Of a stretch of 16,110 bases of DNA, positions 13,526-16,110 are shown piece by piece. Position 1 is the first letter of the stretch. Each line of letters begins with the position of its first letter. The notes beneath the pieces were generated by a model, which saw only the letters and a list, made by a program, of their open reading frames with translations, was not told where the DNA came from and did not search any database. The stretch is from CAYSNP01 sp964432485 (GTDB taxonomy: Bacteria; Bacillota; Clostridia; Christensenellales; DTU072). The position numbers and the translations under genes are program-made. The stretch is from contig CAYSNP010000038.1 in the NCBI GenBank assembly GCA_964432485.1, positions 1 to 16,110 of the forward strand, read 5' to 3'.

Positions 13526-13554
13526 TTGACTTTTCTCAAGTGCGCTGTTATAAT
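13526..13554 (+). promoter_or_regulatory. promoter of the 796-aa lipoprotein gene
   Basis: TTGACT (13526-13531), 17-bp spacer, perfect TATAAT (13549-13554). The leader is about 66 nt and contains a small hairpin, AGAGG-taag-CCTCT (13578-13591), well ahead of the ribosome site; it is too small to be a recognised riboswitch. Confidence 0.8.
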
Positions 13555-13626
13555 TACAATACCTAATTATGTACTATAGAGGTAAGCCTCTGTCTAGTTA
13601 ATATTAATAATATAAGGAGCTAGAAT

Positions 13627-16017
13627 ATGAAAAAGAAAGTATTTATCTTTTTAGTAGTTGCACTATTGCTGCTTAGCTTAGCCAGTTGCAACAAAAATGG
13701 CAATGACGACAATGGCAAGGTGGAATTCAAGATTGTGCCGCTTGCAGACTTAACAGATTATGGTGAAAATACCGGATACTATGATGTAAGCAAGTTAACT
13801 TACTCCAATACCGGCGAACAAATTGCAGACCTTAACAGAGCTATTGCGGACGAAAAGGCAGAATATGCGCAGATAGGCGGCAAAGATGGCGAACAATTTC
13901 CTGAGGAGACTGAAGAGAAATTTGCAGAAAGAGTAAAAGACCGCTCTACCGCCAGTAAAATCTTTGCAGACGCAACTTCTACAGGCATTATGGATACGCT
14001 TGCAAAAGCCGCCCTGCCGGATGCTAAAATGAGAAAGACAGTAGCATACCTTGCCGGTCCGGAAAAGACTAACGGGACTTATAATAAAAGCACTGCTAAC
14101 TTTATTGATGACTTGGATGAGTTGGATAGACTAAAAGATGTAGCAGATGCTGCAAGTGGCGATGCCAAAAATGATGCCGACGATGATGTTGCCCGTCAAG
14201 AGCGTTTGATTATGGGCAAAGTATTTGCTATAGGTATGACAGGAGACGAGTTTGCCAGAGTAGTTACCGAAGGTATGATTTATATTCAAGCTGTGCTTAA
14301 TGACAAAATGATTCCTGATTACAATGAAGAAAATGATACTGACTTAGACAGAAACACTTACTGCAAACAAGTGCTGGAAGACTATGATTTTCTAGTATAT
14401 ATTATGTCTTTTAACGATATTTACTATGGGCAGGACGGTAAGACTACGGTTGCCAGCGACGGTAAACAAGAATGTGTAAGGCTTTATGGATATTACTACG
14501 ATTATAACAAAGTAGCTTATGACAACTTGCCTGTAGACGATTTCGAATTACAGCTAAAATATTCGCATCAAGACAAATTTTCAGATGCAGAATGGAGCGA
14601 TTACTTAAGAATACAAAAGAACAATTACTTAAAATCTTATAGATATTCTGATGCAATGTATATAAAGATAAACAATTCGCAAATGAAGTTTAAGGCAAGA
14701 CAAGAAGTGCATGATGTTGAGGTTTATAAAGTAGATAACAATATTAATATAGGCAATATTCTCAAGGAGTCTCCTTATAATACAACTTATTCTAAAGAAA
14801 CAATTAAGGCACAAGCGTTTTTAAAATATCAAATGGAAATGACAGATAATCTCTATTATTATGTCGAACAGGACGGAGCAGATACTCCTGAGATAATAGA
14901 GTATAATAGAGCCAACACCGTATATCAAAATGCGCTTGCCGCTCATGGTGACGAAAAAGAACATAATGATGTGGCTATCCCTCGCTTAAAATTTGAATAT
15001 GCTCAACTGGAAATAGCTGATTATCTACTTAATAAAATGAACAACGCCTCTTTAACGGGAGTGCTGAAGTTCCAAATATATTCCTTTAGCGCAGATTCCT
15101 GCAGAGCTATCACCTCTAAAAGGAAGGACATTGTATTGCTTAACGTAGGTATTAAAGAGCCAAGCGAAGAGGAAATAGCTGATTATACCAATCAAGGCCC
15201 TGCTGAAGGTGTAACGCACGTCACTGGCTATATTTATGATACTCCTAAAGAAGAAGCTATGGGCAGAGCAAAAGTTATAGAGCAGAGTCTTAGCAAGAAT
15301 TATGGTCAAGCTAATCCTGAAAATCAAGCAAAATTAGCAAAAGATGCAGCATGGGCTAAAATTAGGACCGAGGTAAAGACTACTTTGGAGCAAGAATATA
15401 ATTACAATGCAACAGGCATAAAGGCAAAAGAAGAACATGAAAAATTTGAAGATACTTTAATTAAGAAAACTAAAAAATATGATGGGGAAGTTCTTTTGCC
15501 TAGGTCTCAATGGAGCTATGATACAACCCATGAAACTTCAAGATTGCTAGATACTCATAAAAGCGTATTTAAATATGCTATGAAAAAGATTGAAGTTAGC
15601 TATCATACTTTGGAAAAAGCTAAAGATACTACTAAAACAGCGCATGGTTTTGAAAAATCAAAAGTAGATCCGGCCGACTTTGACAAGGCTTTGCCAGCAA
15701 AGATAGTATTAAACTCTATAAGCTATACTACCTTCCCTTTGAGTTTTAGTAAAGTCAGAGATAAAGAGTACGATAAAGATGAAACACCTACCGACGATGA
15801 CCTTAATCCTAAAGATAGCACAAAATATAATCTTGAAACATGTACAGTAGAAGAGGAGCATGCAGGGATACCTAAAGCAAATTATAAATATGAATTTGAA
15901 TTTGAAGGTTTTTATTTAGATAAGGAAATGAAATATAAGTTCATAGAAAATTCTGATTTAGAATGTGATATAATACTTTATGCTGGATATACAATTACAA
16001 AAACTAAAATTACATAA
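13627..16017 (+). CDS. large surface lipoprotein with C-terminal InlB-type repeat-like end
   Basis: A 796-aa exported protein. The signal (KKK then a hydrophobic core) ends in the lipobox LASC, making Cys21 the lipid anchor. A short Asn/Asp/Gly-rich linker follows. The body is highly charged and tyrosine-rich, with long helical stretches (for example about residues 75-115 and 560-620). I recognise no named domain there. The last 45 residues (EFEFEGFYLDKEMKYKF ... DIILYAGYT) resemble a single degenerate Listeria-Bacteroides (InlB B-type, Flg_new) repeat, common at the ends of clostridial surface proteins. The ATG follows AAGGAG at a 7-nt gap. It is a single-gene unit with its own consensus promoter and a strong terminator. 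Confidence 0.9.
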   Translation: MKKKVFIFLVVALLLLSLASCNKNGNDDNGKVEFKIVPLADLTDYGENTGYYDVSKLTYSNTGEQIADLNRAIADEKAEYAQIGGKDGEQFPEETEEKFAERVKDRSTASKIFADATSTGIMDTLAKAALPDAKMRKTVAYLAGPEKTNGTYNKSTANFIDDLDELDRLKDVADAASGDAKNDADDDVARQERLIMGKVFAIGMTGDEFARVVTEGMIYIQAVLNDKMIPDYNEENDTDLDRNTYCKQVLEDYDFLVYIMSFNDIYYGQDGKTTVASDGKQECVRLYGYYYDYNKVAYDNLPVDDFELQLKYSHQDKFSDAEWSDYLRIQKNNYLKSYRYSDAMYIKINNSQMKFKARQEVHDVEVYKVDNNINIGNILKESPYNTTYSKETIKAQAFLKYQMEMTDNLYYYVEQDGADTPEIIEYNRANTVYQNALAAHGDEKEHNDVAIPRLKFEYAQLEIADYLLNKMNNASLTGVLKFQIYSFSADSCRAITSKRKDIVLLNVGIKEPSEEEIADYTNQGPAEGVTHVTGYIYDTPKEEAMGRAKVIEQSLSKNYGQANPENQAKLAKDAAWAKIRTEVKTTLEQEYNYNATGIKAKEEHEKFEDTLIKKTKKYDGEVLLPRSQWSYDTTHETSRLLDTHKSVFKYAMKKIEVSYHTLEKAKDTTKTAHGFEKSKVDPADFDKALPAKIVLNSISYTTFPLSFSKVRDKEYDKDETPTDDDLNPKDSTKYNLETCTVEEEHAGIPKANYKYEFEFEGFYLDKEMKYKFIENSDLECDIILYAGYTITKTKIT

Positions 16018-16035
16018 TTGATATCAAACATCATC

Positions 16036-16067
16036 AAAAAAGCCACTCAAAATTGGGTGGCTTTTTT
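16036..16067 (+). terminator. intrinsic terminator of the large lipoprotein gene
   Basis: AAAAAAGCCACTC (16036-16048) pairs with GGGTGGCTTTTTT (16055-16067), with one T-G pair in the stem and seven T residues after the GC core. It starts 19 bp after the stop codon. Confidence 0.9.
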
Positions 16068-16082
16068 TATTGCATATATTGC

Positions 16083-16110
16083 CGTCTTTGCGAGGAACGC
16101 TAGTGACGAA
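16083..16110. repeat. dispersed repeat copy, cut by the window edge
   Basis: The last bases carry TTGCGAGGAACG (16088-16099) followed by CTAGTGACGAA. This is the same core as in the 49-bp tandem repeat (there on the opposite strand) plus the extra GTGACGAA segment of the longer form of the repeat. The element runs out of the window. Confidence 0.7.

Noticed and set aside
13578..13591. Small hairpin in the leader of the 796-aa lipoprotein as a riboswitch or attenuator
   Set aside because: It is a 5-bp stem without a T-tract or any recognised aptamer pattern.

Overview
The window looks like a piece of a low-GC, endospore-forming Firmicute, most likely an uncultured gut-type clostridium. The reasons are a Bacillus/Clostridium-type EndoA/MazF toxin, a CotF-type spore coat gene, a YugP-type membrane metallopeptidase, a DUF1540 protein, lipoproteins with classic lipoboxes, and strong SigA-type promoters with purine-rich ribosome binding sites. 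The species cannot be named from the sequence. No rRNA, tRNA, CRISPR array, insertion sequence or phage gene is seen.

Layout. (1) 69-4207, minus strand: a tightly overlapping translation and RNA-processing operon metG > tatD > radical SAM protein > rsmA, with junctions overlapping by 1, 1 and 11 nt, driven by a TTTACT-N17-TATAAT promoter only about 22 nt ahead of metG. (2) 4409-6116: an orphan mazF (plus strand) runs head-on into birA, which lies downstream of recX (both minus strand). (3) 6213-6683: two small plus-strand spore-coat-type genes ending in a strong terminator. (4) 6684-7046: a gene-free stretch holding an array of four unrelated perfect hairpins joined by 8-nt linkers, then 49-bp tandem repeats carrying a dispersed-repeat core. 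(5) 7047-8895: a DUF1540 gene (minus), then rplI, a membrane zinc metallopeptidase and a short 2[4Fe-4S] ferredoxin (plus), closed by a bidirectional terminator. (6) 8990-10558: a sodium:solute symporter (minus). (7) 10761-16017: two surface lipoproteins (plus) flanking three minus-strand genes: a glutamate/proline-repeat protein with two DUF1508 modules, a possible Tubby/LURP-one-like protein, and a coupled 79-aa orphan. The large lipoprotein ends at a strong terminator, after which another copy of the dispersed repeat begins at the window edge.

Functionally, the left third is housekeeping: methionyl-tRNA charging, rRNA dimethylation, TatD nuclease, biotinylation and recombination control. 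The right third is accessory, with poorly characterised envelope and intracellular proteins under individual promoters. The best candidates for undescribed biology are the fixed-linker hairpin array, the small radical SAM enzyme between tatD and rsmA, the DUF1508/Tubby-like/79-aa cluster, and the 796-aa lipoprotein. None of these can be called a new system from sequence alone.
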